From Marivita sp. GX14005 (lineage in GTDB: Bacteria > Pseudomonadota > Alphaproteobacteria > Rhodobacterales > Rhodobacteraceae): a DNA stretch of 64,000 bases. How positions within the stretch are numbered: the first letter of the stretch is position 1; each line of letters opens with the position of its first letter. Location: the NCBI RefSeq assembly GCF_023370775.1, contig NZ_JAMCCQ010000003.1:337123-401122 (forward strand), read 5' to 3'. This document shows, piece by piece, positions 1 through 8,923 of the stretch. Made by a program: the position numbers and the translations under genes. The notes under the pieces are model-generated. The model made no database searches and was not told the origin of the DNA. It saw nothing but the letters and a program-made list of their open reading frames with translations.

Positions 1-626
1 TAGATCCGCCGGTTATCTGCACCTGACGCGTTGAACGCCTGAACGTTGATCACCATCACATTGATCCCTGCGTCTGAAGAAAAGCTCTCCAGCTCGTGCA
101 GCCGCTTGGAATTATAGACGAACGCCCGGACCTTTTTGCCGTATTCCTGCTGGAAATGCTCAGCCGTAATCTGGATCGACTTGGCCACCCCTTCGCGGAT
201 CGCAACGCTAGGCACCATGATGATGAACTTGGACCAGCCATAGCGCTTGTGCATCTCGAACATGGTCTTGATGTAGACATAGGTCTTGCCCGTGCCCGTC
301 TCCATCTCGACATCGAGGTTGATCTGCGCGCCGGGCTTGTAGCTGGCGGGCTTCTTTCTGCCCTTGTCATCGGTGTAATGCGTCAGGCTCTCTGACAGGG
401 GCAACAAGGCGGCGCGCTGCACCTTGTGAATGTTCCCCAGAATGACATCCTCGGGCAGCTTAACAGGGGCGTTGCCGAAGCCGTCCAACTCCAACCTCGA
501 CTGCGCGCCTGCACCGGGATCGATGGTGTATTTCAGAACATCCTGCTGGGGCTGGCCTTCAAAGCAGTCGACCACGGCATCGACAGCATCGGTCTGATAG
601 GGTTGCGACTTGAACTTGATCTTCAT
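1..626 (-). CDS. res: Type III restriction enzyme, Res subunit (partial, N-terminal 208 codons)
   Basis: This gene starts at an ATG (626-624, minus strand) and runs off the left edge without a stop, so only about 208 residues are visible. The protein opens [15 protein letters not shown], a Q-motif-like start typical of type III Res subunits, and has a Walker A motif ETGTGKTYV at about residues 109-117, followed by a segment matching helicase motif Ia ([13 protein letters not shown]). Res subunits are SF2 ATPases that travel on or signal along DNA and carry a C-terminal PD-(D/E)XK nuclease. The nuclease part lies outside the window and cannot be checked. The gene is the last of a five-gene minus-strand operon and lies 61 bp after the AlbA-type gene, the only sizeable gap in the operon. 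Its partner methyltransferase is two genes upstream. Confidence 0.88.
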   Translation of the reverse strand, partial: MKIKFKSQPYQTDAVDAVVDCFEGQPQQDVLKYTIDPGAGAQSRLELDGFGNAPVKLPEDVILGNIHKVQRAALLPLSESLTHYTDDKGRKKPASYKPGAQINLDVEMETGTGKTYVYIKTMFEMHKRYGWSKFIIMVPSVAIREGVAKSIQITAEHFQQEYGKKVRAFVYNSKRLHELESFSSDAGINVMVINVQAFNASGADNRRI

Positions 627-687
627 AACGGTCGCTTTCTTAAATCCAGCACTTCTTTCTTAGATGCTTTCTTAGGATGTTCGCGTT

Positions 688-2343
688 TCATTCGCTTGCC
701 TTCCACTCCGGGGCGGCTCGTGATCCTGCATTGAAGATCACTCCATCCACACGTAACTTAGTGAGAATATTGCCTATTTTGCTCTTTTTCTGCGCATCGC
801 TCAGGGCGTCACTGAGCTTATCCCAAAGAAGATCGTCGATTTCCTTTCTTGAAGCACTGCCGAACTTGCTTAGAAACTTGAGCACAAGATCGGCATAATG
901 CTGATCGTCGAAGGCGCTGGTCTTGATATACTCGGCCTGCCGGGAAGACGCGGCAGCTACGGCAGCAGACACACGAAGGTTCGGCCTGCGCCCCTCAACC
1001 AGCCCCTTGCGCTTCAGCGCCTGGATCGCCGCATCCGGCACCTCTAGCCCTTTCTGCACCCGGTCCAGCGCCAGCACATCCGTGAGCTGCAAGCCGCCGT
1101 TTTCCATCAGCACGCGCGTATAGGCCGGATCAACCACCCCACCATAGACTGTCATCACCACCGCATCGCCCGCCACCTCGTAATCCGGCATTGGCAGATA
1201 GCGCCGACGCTGCGTTTCATACATCCGCTGGATGCCATAGCCCATCTGGTCGATCATGTTCAGCTCGACCATGGCCTGCACCAGATAGGGGTTGCGATAG
1301 CCCCTTGGTGTCTTGTCGCCGCGCACATAGTCCTCAGGGGCGCCTTCAAAGAAACGACCAGCGTTCTCGAACACCAAGCGATCCGGACGCTCGGTCACGA
1401 TGATCCGCTGATTCTGGCGATAATCCTGATGGGCGATGCAATTGTGCAGTGCTTCGAGCACCACCTTCTGATCGTATTTCGACACCTCATGCGGCAGCAA
1501 TTCGTCATCGGGCAAAAGGCGCAGCTGGATGTTGCGGATGCGTTGATAGAGTTGTGTCGTCGTCAGCAGGAACGGTGGGCCGAAATGTTCGTAGGCTGTT
1601 TCCGGTCCGACCAGCTTCCATGTCATCTGAGCGGGCTGCGGGGACAGCAGGTAAGCGCTTTCCGCTTTGCCCAGTAGCAACAGAGCGGCGCGGGTCACTT
1701 CACCGCGCTGGGTGACCTTGGCGCGATCCAGAAGGGTAGCCACCGGCCATCCACGCACCTCATCCGCGTCGATCCGGTTTTGGTGTTTCAGCGCAAAGCC
1801 ACTTCGCGCACGGTCCAAAGCCTGCGGGTCCAGATCATCAAGCGTGGCGCCGTCCACCACCTGCGCGCTCCAGTCGGTGTTCAGCGTCTGCGCGCGAATT
1901 TCATCCAGCTTGGCCAATCCCAAGGGAGACAGGCTTTCACCGGCCCGGGAGAAATAATGGCCCTGCCAGGCAATCGGAATGCCACGGGGGGCGGGTGGGA
2001 TTTCCATCATCACCACGCGGTGACCATTCACCTCCACCTCATGGATATGTCGAAAGGTCGTGGTGGGGTCCGAGCCTTCCGCAATCTGCTGCTTCAGGCT
2101 TTGCAGGTGTTCCGGAGCGATGCGGTAGTCTGTCCCCACAACGGCCCTGCTCTTGTTGTTCACACCGAACACAAGCCAGCCCGCATCCACGTCCTTCAGG
2201 TTCGCCTCGTTCGACAGAGCGGAGAAGTATTTCCCGATATCGCCCGTGGAGTAGGAATTGGACGCCTCCTTGAACTCGACCACCTCGTTTTCCCAGGTGT
2301 TGATCAGGTCTGTCAGTTTGAGGCGCAGCGCGGCGGGGGTCAT
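688..2343 (-). CDS. AlbA_2 (Schlafen-type) domain ATP-binding protein
   Basis: A 551-aa protein of the family often annotated as ATP-binding protein or RecG-like transcriptional regulator. The N-terminus (about residues 15-130) is an AlbA_2/Schlafen-AAA divergent domain: it has the ENEVVEFKEA segment and the AGWLVFGVNN segment. The middle, at about 295-330, has the ALHNCIAHQDYRQNQ and LVFENAGRF segments typical of the C-terminal GHKL-like ATPase part of COG2865 proteins. The last 150 residues look winged-helix-like (KFGSASRKEIDDLLWDKL). The start codon overlaps the stop of the upstream methyltransferase gene by one base (TGATG), which suggests translational coupling. Members of this family are frequent in defence islands and beside type III restriction genes, but their biochemical role there is unclear. 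I infer a regulatory or effector part in this operon. Confidence 0.82.
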   Translation of the reverse strand: MTPAALRLKLTDLINTWENEVVEFKEASNSYSTGDIGKYFSALSNEANLKDVDAGWLVFGVNNKSRAVVGTDYRIAPEHLQSLKQQIAEGSDPTTTFRHIHEVEVNGHRVVMMEIPPAPRGIPIAWQGHYFSRAGESLSPLGLAKLDEIRAQTLNTDWSAQVVDGATLDDLDPQALDRARSGFALKHQNRIDADEVRGWPVATLLDRAKVTQRGEVTRAALLLLGKAESAYLLSPQPAQMTWKLVGPETAYEHFGPPFLLTTTQLYQRIRNIQLRLLPDDELLPHEVSKYDQKVVLEALHNCIAHQDYRQNQRIIVTERPDRLVFENAGRFFEGAPEDYVRGDKTPRGYRNPYLVQAMVELNMIDQMGYGIQRMYETQRRRYLPMPDYEVAGDAVVMTVYGGVVDPAYTRVLMENGGLQLTDVLALDRVQKGLEVPDAAIQALKRKGLVEGRRPNLRVSAAVAAASSRQAEYIKTSAFDDQHYADLVLKFLSKFGSASRKEIDDLLWDKLSDALSDAQKKSKIGNILTKLRVDGVIFNAGSRAAPEWKASE

Positions 2344-4460
2344 CAGATCGCTTTGACCTCGGTATCCGGCGACAGAGCCTTGAAGATCTGTTTCACGTTG
2401 ATCTTGGTCGCGTCATTTTTGAAGCCCGTGTCCTTGAACACCACGCGCAGGGGGTGGCGGGCGGCGAGCGTCTTGACCAGGGCCTCGTCCACTCCGTTGT
2501 CGAAACAGGCGATCAAGGCGGCGCCAGCGACGGTGAAAACGGTCTTGCCCTCAACCGTCTCACGCGTGATGGGCAGGGTCAGGTCAACGCCCCAGTCGAG
2601 CAGCACCTGGAACAGCAGGTCTTCGGGTGAGCGGTCGGGTTTGATGTTGTCCACGTTGGTAAGCAGGTCGGCCTGATTGGTGGCGTCAGGGGTGTAATAG
2701 ACATCGGCCATGTTCGAGCTGTCGATTTTCAGCACGCGAAAGCCCACATCCCCGTTCCAGTCGTCCGAAACGCTGGAAGTCAACACAGCTGCGCCAGCGC
2801 GGCGGATGCGTTCCTTCGATACCTCGGACAGCACCAGTGGCCTATCAAGCTTCTTCATCAGCTTAATCGCAGCCTGAACGGTCTTCTTTGCAGTTCCTGT
2901 CGTATTACGTTCTGCCTCTTCGAGGCTCTCTGGTAGCTGCACCATGATAAATCGGTGATTGCTTCCATAGGTAGAGTTAGCTCTAAGAACAGCCTCGGCG
3001 GTGCTGGCTGAACCCGCAAAGAAATCCATGATGATCCCAGAACGATCATTCGGGGTTACGTATTCTATCAATCTTGCAAGCTCGTCATGGTCTTTCGGGT
3101 TCGTAAAGACTTTGCCCTCCATTAGCTTTCGCAAGTATTTAACAGACACTTGGGATTGCTTGTAGAAATAGGCCCCGCGAACCTGAGTTGCAAATTCAGC
3201 GTCTTCGGTTACTTCTTCCTCTTCCGTTTCCGAATCTTGATCGTCAAGCGGACCCTCTGCTTCGCCGGGTGCAGGGCGAATGTGGGCTTTGCGAAAGGGT
3301 GGCTCTGAGTGGTCTTCACGAAACTCGACTAAACCAAGTTTAATTTGCCTTTGCATCTCGTCTGGCGAAGCGTAGATCCAGCCGCGTTCTGGAACGGCAC
3401 AAGGCTTCTTAGTTAATGGATGGATTACATCATACCGAGGGCCATCACCGCCTGGCCATGAGATATCACGATCACGCCACGGCCCATACTTATCCACTCG
3501 TTTGTATCGCGCCCATTTCTTCGCAGGGTGACCTTTGGGCAGGTCAGAATACCACTGCGTTAAATTCGTCTCGATGGCCTTGAAGTCGTCACCGTGTATA
3601 GCTCGAAGTCTCGTGAATTCATCCCAAATATCGCGGGCACCGGGTTTCTCTTCTCGCCAAGCCTCGTTTCGCTCTCTCAGCTTGGTGACGTTCTTTCCGA
3701 ACACCAGCATATATTCGTGGCCAACCGAGAAGAACTTGGCATCGTTCTTCCGACCTTTTTCCCAAGTAAGCTGAGCGACAAAATTTCGCTCCCCAAAGAC
3801 TTCGTCCAACAGTTTACGCAGGGACGCTTGTTCATAGTCGTCGATACTGACAAGGATTATACCCTCATCCATCAAAAGACGTTTTGCCACGGACAAGCGG
3901 GAATACATCATCGACATCCAGTCAGAATGAAACCGCCCTCTGGTTTCGGGGTTTGATACAAGTTGCCCACCTTGGGCGTCGCGTTCGCCCGCCTTTTCTT
4001 CTTGCTCTTTTTGGCTACTCGCGAAGTTATCCTTATAGATGAAGTCCTTCCCCGTATTATAGGGCGGATCGATATAGATCATCTTGACCTTGCCCAAATA
4101 TGTCTCTTGCAACAGCTTGAGCGCCTCAAGATTGTCGCCCTCAATGAAAAGGTTGCGGGTGGTGTCGAAATTTACGGATTCCGCCCGCGAGGGCCGCAGG
4201 GTTTTCGCAATCGGCGCATTGGCCGTAATCAACGCCTGCCGCTTGCCCGGCCAGTCCAGATGATACCGCTCTTGCGGCCCTTCCACGATGCTGTCCGACA
4301 ATTCCTGCCGCAGCAGGTCAAAATCCACCGCGCGGCGCAGCGTGCCGTCTGGCCCGATGCTTTCCGTCACGCAACCCGGAAACAGCGCCGCGATCTTGTC
4401 CACATTCTGCGCGGTCAGGTCGGGGCTGTGCAGTTTCAGCTTTTCGATCTCGTCACTCAT
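2343..4460 (-). CDS. mod: Type III restriction-modification DNA methyltransferase (Mod)
   Basis: A 705-aa adenine-N6 DNA methyltransferase. The catalytic motif IV DPPYNTG is at residues 131-137 and the AdoMet-binding motif DFFAGSAST is at about 479-487. The order DPPY before FxGxx marks the beta class, which includes type III Mod proteins. The region between holds the target recognition domain, with an acidic stretch (ETEEEEVTEDAE) near its end. The length agrees with type III Mod (600-700 aa). The start overlaps the DUF4391 gene by 8 bp and a purine-rich GGGGGAAACC lies just before the ATG. It should set the recognition sequence for the operon and, with Res, form the restriction complex. The recognition site cannot be read from the sequence. 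Confidence 0.93.
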   Translation of the reverse strand: MSDEIEKLKLHSPDLTAQNVDKIAALFPGCVTESIGPDGTLRRAVDFDLLRQELSDSIVEGPQERYHLDWPGKRQALITANAPIAKTLRPSRAESVNFDTTRNLFIEGDNLEALKLLQETYLGKVKMIYIDPPYNTGKDFIYKDNFASSQKEQEEKAGERDAQGGQLVSNPETRGRFHSDWMSMMYSRLSVAKRLLMDEGIILVSIDDYEQASLRKLLDEVFGERNFVAQLTWEKGRKNDAKFFSVGHEYMLVFGKNVTKLRERNEAWREEKPGARDIWDEFTRLRAIHGDDFKAIETNLTQWYSDLPKGHPAKKWARYKRVDKYGPWRDRDISWPGGDGPRYDVIHPLTKKPCAVPERGWIYASPDEMQRQIKLGLVEFREDHSEPPFRKAHIRPAPGEAEGPLDDQDSETEEEEVTEDAEFATQVRGAYFYKQSQVSVKYLRKLMEGKVFTNPKDHDELARLIEYVTPNDRSGIIMDFFAGSASTAEAVLRANSTYGSNHRFIMVQLPESLEEAERNTTGTAKKTVQAAIKLMKKLDRPLVLSEVSKERIRRAGAAVLTSSVSDDWNGDVGFRVLKIDSSNMADVYYTPDATNQADLLTNVDNIKPDRSPEDLLFQVLLDWGVDLTLPITRETVEGKTVFTVAGAALIACFDNGVDEALVKTLAARHPLRVVFKDTGFKNDATKINVKQIFKALSPDTEVKAI

Positions 4461-5142
4461 GGTTTCCCCCGCCCGTTTTTCCCGGGTCTTTCATATGATC
4501 AAAGGCCGCCTGTGCCTCAGCCAGTTGGCCGTGCAGCGTCACCTTGATACTGAACTGGCTTTCGCGTTTCAGCTTCGATTGAAGCTGCGCAATCTCACGT
4601 TCTTTTGCCCTGATTGCCGCCAGCCGTTCAAGTCGGGTTTCGACATCTTCGCCTGGGACAGGTGTGATTGGCATGAGCGCAGACAGCATCCTGTAGTAGA
4701 GCGCGCCCAGGTTGACCGCCACCGGCAAGGGCTTGCGCGGACTGTCCTGCGCGACCCAGTCGCCGTGCAGGTGATCACATAGCACCCATTTGCCGCGCTC
4801 CGCCTCGGACGGGCGTTTGTAGGCGGCGGCGGTTTGAATGTGTTCGCCGACCAACAGCTCGAACACAATCGGGAAGGGAACAGCGCGGTCAATGGCGCGC
4901 AGAACATCATCATGCAGCGCATCGCCCTTGAGCGTGACGCGGAACACCTGAATTTCCGGCACGGCAGATGTGGCTGGCAGATTCAGCGTTTCGGGGGCGA
5001 GCTTGTGTTCCCAAGTGATCTGGTCCACCTCGCGCACGAAACGGTCACGCAACGCCGTGTTGACGGATGCCCCGTCGTAGATGCGGGATTTCGGGATCAC
5101 GCGTTTCAGCGTGGTCTGGGGTGGGTATTGATACAGCGTCAT
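4453..5142 (-). CDS. DUF4391 domain-containing protein
   Basis: A 229-aa protein matching the DUF4391 family, recognised from the start (TLYQYPPQT, VIPKSRIYDGA), the central PFPIVFELLV and YKRPSEAERGKW segments, and the overall length. No catalytic motif is evident. A charged helical stretch near residues 165-195 (RLERLAAIRAKEREIAQLQSKLKRE) could form a coiled coil. DUF4391 proteins are of unknown function and are typically encoded next to helicases and methyltransferases in restriction loci, as here. It overlaps the helicase stop by 4 bp (ATGA) and the mod start by 8 bp, so it is very likely made together with both, perhaps as an adaptor between helicase and methyltransferase (inference). 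Confidence 0.85.
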   Translation of the reverse strand: MTLYQYPPQTTLKRVIPKSRIYDGASVNTALRDRFVREVDQITWEHKLAPETLNLPATSAVPEIQVFRVTLKGDALHDDVLRAIDRAVPFPIVFELLVGEHIQTAAAYKRPSEAERGKWVLCDHLHGDWVAQDSPRKPLPVAVNLGALYYRMLSALMPITPVPGEDVETRLERLAAIRAKEREIAQLQSKLKRESQFSIKVTLHGQLAEAQAAFDHMKDPGKTGGGNHE

Positions 5143-8100
5143 GGATCTCGCACCACGATGAAGGCGATGAGTTCGAAATCCTCCAGCCCCGCGATGGTTT
5201 GCGTCAGGGCTGTTGTATGCCCACCTGAGAACAGGCTGTCGATGTCGCGTTCTTCCTTGACCTCGATCATCGAGCGGATCGCGTCATTCAGCAGGCCTGA
5301 ATAGGTGCCCATCTTGCGCCCATCCTGCGTTTCCGCGTTGAAGGCGGCGCAGAGGTCACGAATGGGCTGTGTGACGCCCTTGCAGCCCGACCGGATCAGA
5401 TCGAGCAGACGTTTGACCTGCGTCTGATCCGCGATGATCTGCCCGTCCTGACCGATGTAGATCAGGTAATAGGGGTGCAGCCGGTTCTGCTGGTTGACGT
5501 TGATGCTGTCGTGGATGTTGCGCAGCGTGAAGATCACACCGGGATGTAGGCCACGTTTGGGGTCGGATGGGATAACTGTGTGAAGCCCATGCGGCATGCG
5601 CGGCAAGTCGTCATGGGTCTTGAGGTAATTGAGCAGATCCATGCGGAAGTCATTCAGCCCAAGGTCGGTGATGGAAATGCCGGTCTTTACGTCTTCGAGC
5701 TCAATCACCTCGTTCTGGAGGCGCTGAAGCTGGTCCCTGCGGTAGGCTACATCAGAGCTTTTGGCGGTGAGCACGTTATCCTCACCGGTGCCCGCCATGT
5801 CGACGATGTGCATGCGGTTTTCGACCCGCTCCTTGAGGTTGATGTATTCGTCGAGGCTGATGTCAGGCCAGTAGTTCGAAAGCTGGATCTTGGTATTGGG
5901 TGATCCGATCCGGTCGATCCGCCCGAACCGCTGGACGATACGAACCGGGTTCCAGTGGATGTCATAGTTGATCAAGTAGTCGCAATCCTGAAGGTTCTGC
6001 CCCTCAGAAATGCAATCGGTGCCGATCAGAATGTCCAGTTCAGCCGGATCATCGGGAATGATCTTGTCCTTTTCCTTGGCACGAGGGGCGAAGAGCGTCA
6101 GGACGGACTGGAAGTCATAGTATTTCTTGAGTGTTGTGCGGGGATTGCCCGATCCGGTGACAATGCCGCTGTGCGTGTTCTGCGCTTCTGCGAAATGCGG
6201 CGCGAGCCGATCGAACAGGTAGTTCGCGGTATCGGCATAGGCTGTGAAGACGACTACTTTGCGATTGCCGGGGTTCAGCTGGTTGCCCATCTTGCCCGCG
6301 ATCTCGGCGATGAGGTGCTGTAGCTTCGCATCGTCGTCGGGAGTGACCTTTTCCATCTCTGCAATCAGGCCGTCGATGATGATCTTGTCGACCGATAGCT
6401 CCTGCTTCCAGGCGGTGATATCCATGTCGGCGAGATCGATCTTGATCTTCTTGCCAACCGAGAAATCGGCGAAGTCTTCATCTTCGTCCGCAACAGCCTC
6501 CAGGTCGATATCCAGGTCCTCCACAGTCGCAGCACCGCCCGAGGCCTCGAATTGGGCGATGGCTTCCAGCGTCCGGCCGATATTTGCGGACAGCGCGCCA
6601 AGCGTCTTGCGGAATGCATGGACGGAGCTTTCCAACCGCTTGAGCAGGTTTGTTGTCATCAAGGCTTGCAGGCTCTTCTCGCGGTCAGCCTGTTTCAGCG
6701 TGCCTTTGCCGCCCTCCGTCTTGGTATCGTAGAGGTCTTCATATTTCTTCAAACAACTGGGCTGGATGTAGTTGACCGGTGCATAGACGGCCATCTTCAG
6801 CTCGCTCAGCTTGGCGAAGATCTCGTTGAACCCGATGACATCCTCGCGGTGCGTAATCGGCAGATGATGTGACAACGGTTTCAATCGCGTTGGAAACTTC
6901 CCGATGTCCGCTGTGTCGTAGAATGTTTCGATATGCTTGCGGGATCGCGCGATGGTCACCGCATCGAGCAGCTCGAAGAAATCAAAATCCAGTGCCTTCA
7001 GGATTGAGGCCGGCGTCCTTTGATCCGCGGGCAAGTTGGACCAGACGTTGAACGCAGTTTGCGCGCGGCGGAATATTTCTTCCACGCTTGCCCGGGTCTT
7101 GAGGTTCTTGCTCAGCGCGTCCGAATGCCCTTCATATGCGAGGGCCAGCTGATTCTTGAGGTCTGTGAACCGGTTGTTTACTGGGGTCGCCGATAACATC
7201 AGAACCTTGGTCTTGACTCCCGCCTTGATCACTTGGTTCATCAAACGCTGGTAACGAGTCTCGCGGTCCTTGTAGACATCGTTGTTCCGGAAGTTGTGGG
7301 ATTCGTCGATTACAACCAGGTCGTAGTTACCCCAGTTCACGCGATCGAGCCGCATCCCGAATGACTCGCCAGACTTTCGTGAAAGGTCCGTATGGCACAA
7401 CACGTCGTATCGAAACCGGTCCTTGGCGAATATGTTGGTGGTCAGGTTTGCGTTATAGTTGCGCCAATTGTCAGCTAACTTTTTTGGACACAGGACCAGA
7501 ACGTCCTTATTGCGCAGCTCGTAATACTTCACGACCGCCAGAGCCGTGAAGGTTTTGCCCAACCCTACACTGTCTGCAAGGATGCAGCCATTATATGTTT
7601 CCAGCTTGTTGATGACGCCGACTGCCGCGTCACGCTGAAAATTGAACAGCTTCTTCCACACAAGGCTTTCAAGATAACCGGTTCGATCCTTGGGCAAAAC
7701 GTCCTCATCGATTTCGCTCAGGAAATCGCTGAAGAGGTTGAACAGGATCATGAAGTAAACCCGCTCGGCTGGGTTCTCCTGATAAACGGACTCGATGTGC
7801 TCAAGCACCTCCGCCGTGACATCGCGCAGCTTTTCGTCGTCATGCCAGATCTGATCAAAGAGATTCAGGTAGGTCTGCGCGAACTGCGGCTCCTCCATGA
7901 CCTGTGTGTAGCTCGAGACGGCGTCACCGCGCTGATACCCCAGGTCAACGGCAGTGAAGCCGGAGAGAGGCATGTAAGCGACTTCTGCGTCTGGCTTTTG
8001 AATATGCGCGAATTGCTGCATCGGCGCCGTCGTTGAGTTGGACTTGAAGCGAACCTTTTTTCTGATCCAGTCAGCGCATTCGCGAGCCACAGCTCTCTGA

Positions 8101-8399
8101 GTCATCCGGTTTCTAAGTTGGATTTCGAACTCACTCCCGGACAATACCCCCCCGGACCGTATCGTGGGAATGAAGAACTCTCTCCGCTCTTTCTTGATCC
8201 TGTCGATCGCTCCAGCCGGGACGAATGTTGGTGATGTGAAAATAAAATCGAGTTCATCCAAGCCGTTCAGCTCTGACTTGAGCGCGTCATATGCGTAGAT
8301 GGAGAAGCAGGGAGCGGCGATTCTAAATTTACCTGCTCCGGCTAGCTCCTTCTTGAGATCGTCGCCAAGCAGGTGAGTAGCGTTGTCCAAGATCCGCAA
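5139..8399 (-). CDS. SNF2/SF2-family helicase with degenerate PLD-like N-terminus
   Basis: A 1086-aa ATPase that begins the operon. Helicase motifs: Walker A ADSVGLGKT (275-283), DESH (365-368), SATP (403-406), and C-terminal motifs GTDCISEGQNL and QRFGRIDRIG (about 823-832). The first 160 residues resemble the phospholipase-D-like domain often fused to such helicases (IYAYDAL..., SGFTAVDLG), but no HxK catalytic motif is visible, so this domain is probably not a nuclease. The long insert between the two helicase lobes contains an acidic patch (DEDEDFADF). The start is a TTG at 8399; a GGGAG ribosome site lies 8 nt before it and no better upstream ATG is in frame. Related helicases occur in DISARM-like and other defence loci, but the DISARM partner genes are absent here. 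Confidence 0.85.
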   Translation of the reverse strand: MRILDNATHLLGDDLKKELAGAGKFRIAAPCFSIYAYDALKSELNGLDELDFIFTSPTFVPAGAIDRIKKERREFFIPTIRSGGVLSGSEFEIQLRNRMTQRAVARECADWIRKKVRFKSNSTTAPMQQFAHIQKPDAEVAYMPLSGFTAVDLGYQRGDAVSSYTQVMEEPQFAQTYLNLFDQIWHDDEKLRDVTAEVLEHIESVYQENPAERVYFMILFNLFSDFLSEIDEDVLPKDRTGYLESLVWKKLFNFQRDAAVGVINKLETYNGCILADSVGLGKTFTALAVVKYYELRNKDVLVLCPKKLADNWRNYNANLTTNIFAKDRFRYDVLCHTDLSRKSGESFGMRLDRVNWGNYDLVVIDESHNFRNNDVYKDRETRYQRLMNQVIKAGVKTKVLMLSATPVNNRFTDLKNQLALAYEGHSDALSKNLKTRASVEEIFRRAQTAFNVWSNLPADQRTPASILKALDFDFFELLDAVTIARSRKHIETFYDTADIGKFPTRLKPLSHHLPITHREDVIGFNEIFAKLSELKMAVYAPVNYIQPSCLKKYEDLYDTKTEGGKGTLKQADREKSLQALMTTNLLKRLESSVHAFRKTLGALSANIGRTLEAIAQFEASGGAATVEDLDIDLEAVADEDEDFADFSVGKKIKIDLADMDITAWKQELSVDKIIIDGLIAEMEKVTPDDDAKLQHLIAEIAGKMGNQLNPGNRKVVVFTAYADTANYLFDRLAPHFAEAQNTHSGIVTGSGNPRTTLKKYYDFQSVLTLFAPRAKEKDKIIPDDPAELDILIGTDCISEGQNLQDCDYLINYDIHWNPVRIVQRFGRIDRIGSPNTKIQLSNYWPDISLDEYINLKERVENRMHIVDMAGTGEDNVLTAKSSDVAYRRDQLQRLQNEVIELEDVKTGISITDLGLNDFRMDLLNYLKTHDDLPRMPHGLHTVIPSDPKRGLHPGVIFTLRNIHDSINVNQQNRLHPYYLIYIGQDGQIIADQTQVKRLLDLIRSGCKGVTQPIRDLCAAFNAETQDGRKMGTYSGLLNDAIRSMIEVKEERDIDSLFSGGHTTALTQTIAGLEDFELIAFIVVRDP

Positions 8400-8923
8400 T
8401 TACACATCTCCCAGTTCAATTTAACGCATGTGACACAACCTACTTCCTCCACGAAGATGTGCAACGCCGTCCAATATTTTTCGCTGCGCCGTCTCAAAGC
8501 AGGTCGGTTCTCCTCGATCTGCTCGATCCGAGCTCGGCACAACCAATTGCTTGGGATCATAGATCGCTTGGCAAGTCAGTCGTGCAGGAGGCCACAGAAG
8601 GCTCTCCTGAGCGCTGGTTAACCCAGAGTCGCGAACACTAGCCTCTTTGTTGCTCCGCCCTTCCTGATGCCCTCCCAAAGCGTCAGCGGACCCGGCAAAC
8701 ATCAACAATGGCAGAGTCCCTTGCGCACCGCAGTTTCTTGAACTGTGACAGCACCCAAGACATGCACCGCTTGCAAGTTGACACCGCTCTCAAGCCGGGA
8801 CCATGGATACACAGGCATAAGCTCCCGCTGATTCTGAAAACGACCCTCCAGGATCAGGAAATCCCGGTTCGCGACGCCATCCTGAAATTCAGCTCCGCTT
8901 AGAAACTCGAAGCGTTACGTGCA
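8400..8923. other. Intergenic region with no convincing gene
   Basis: About 520 bp between the divergently transcribed helicase operon and the 688-aa gene. It must hold the promoters of both. The longest ORF is a 64-codon plus-strand frame (8708-8902) without a clear ribosome site or recognisable product, so it is not called. I see no tRNA, repeat array or strong terminator. Confidence 0.5.

Noticed and set aside
5139..8399. DISARM system
   Set aside because: No drmA, drmB (DUF1998) or drmC partner is encoded, and the methyltransferase is of type III adenine type.
8708..8902. A 64-codon plus-strand ORF before the 688-aa gene
   Set aside because: No ribosome site and no similarity that I can name; left as intergenic.
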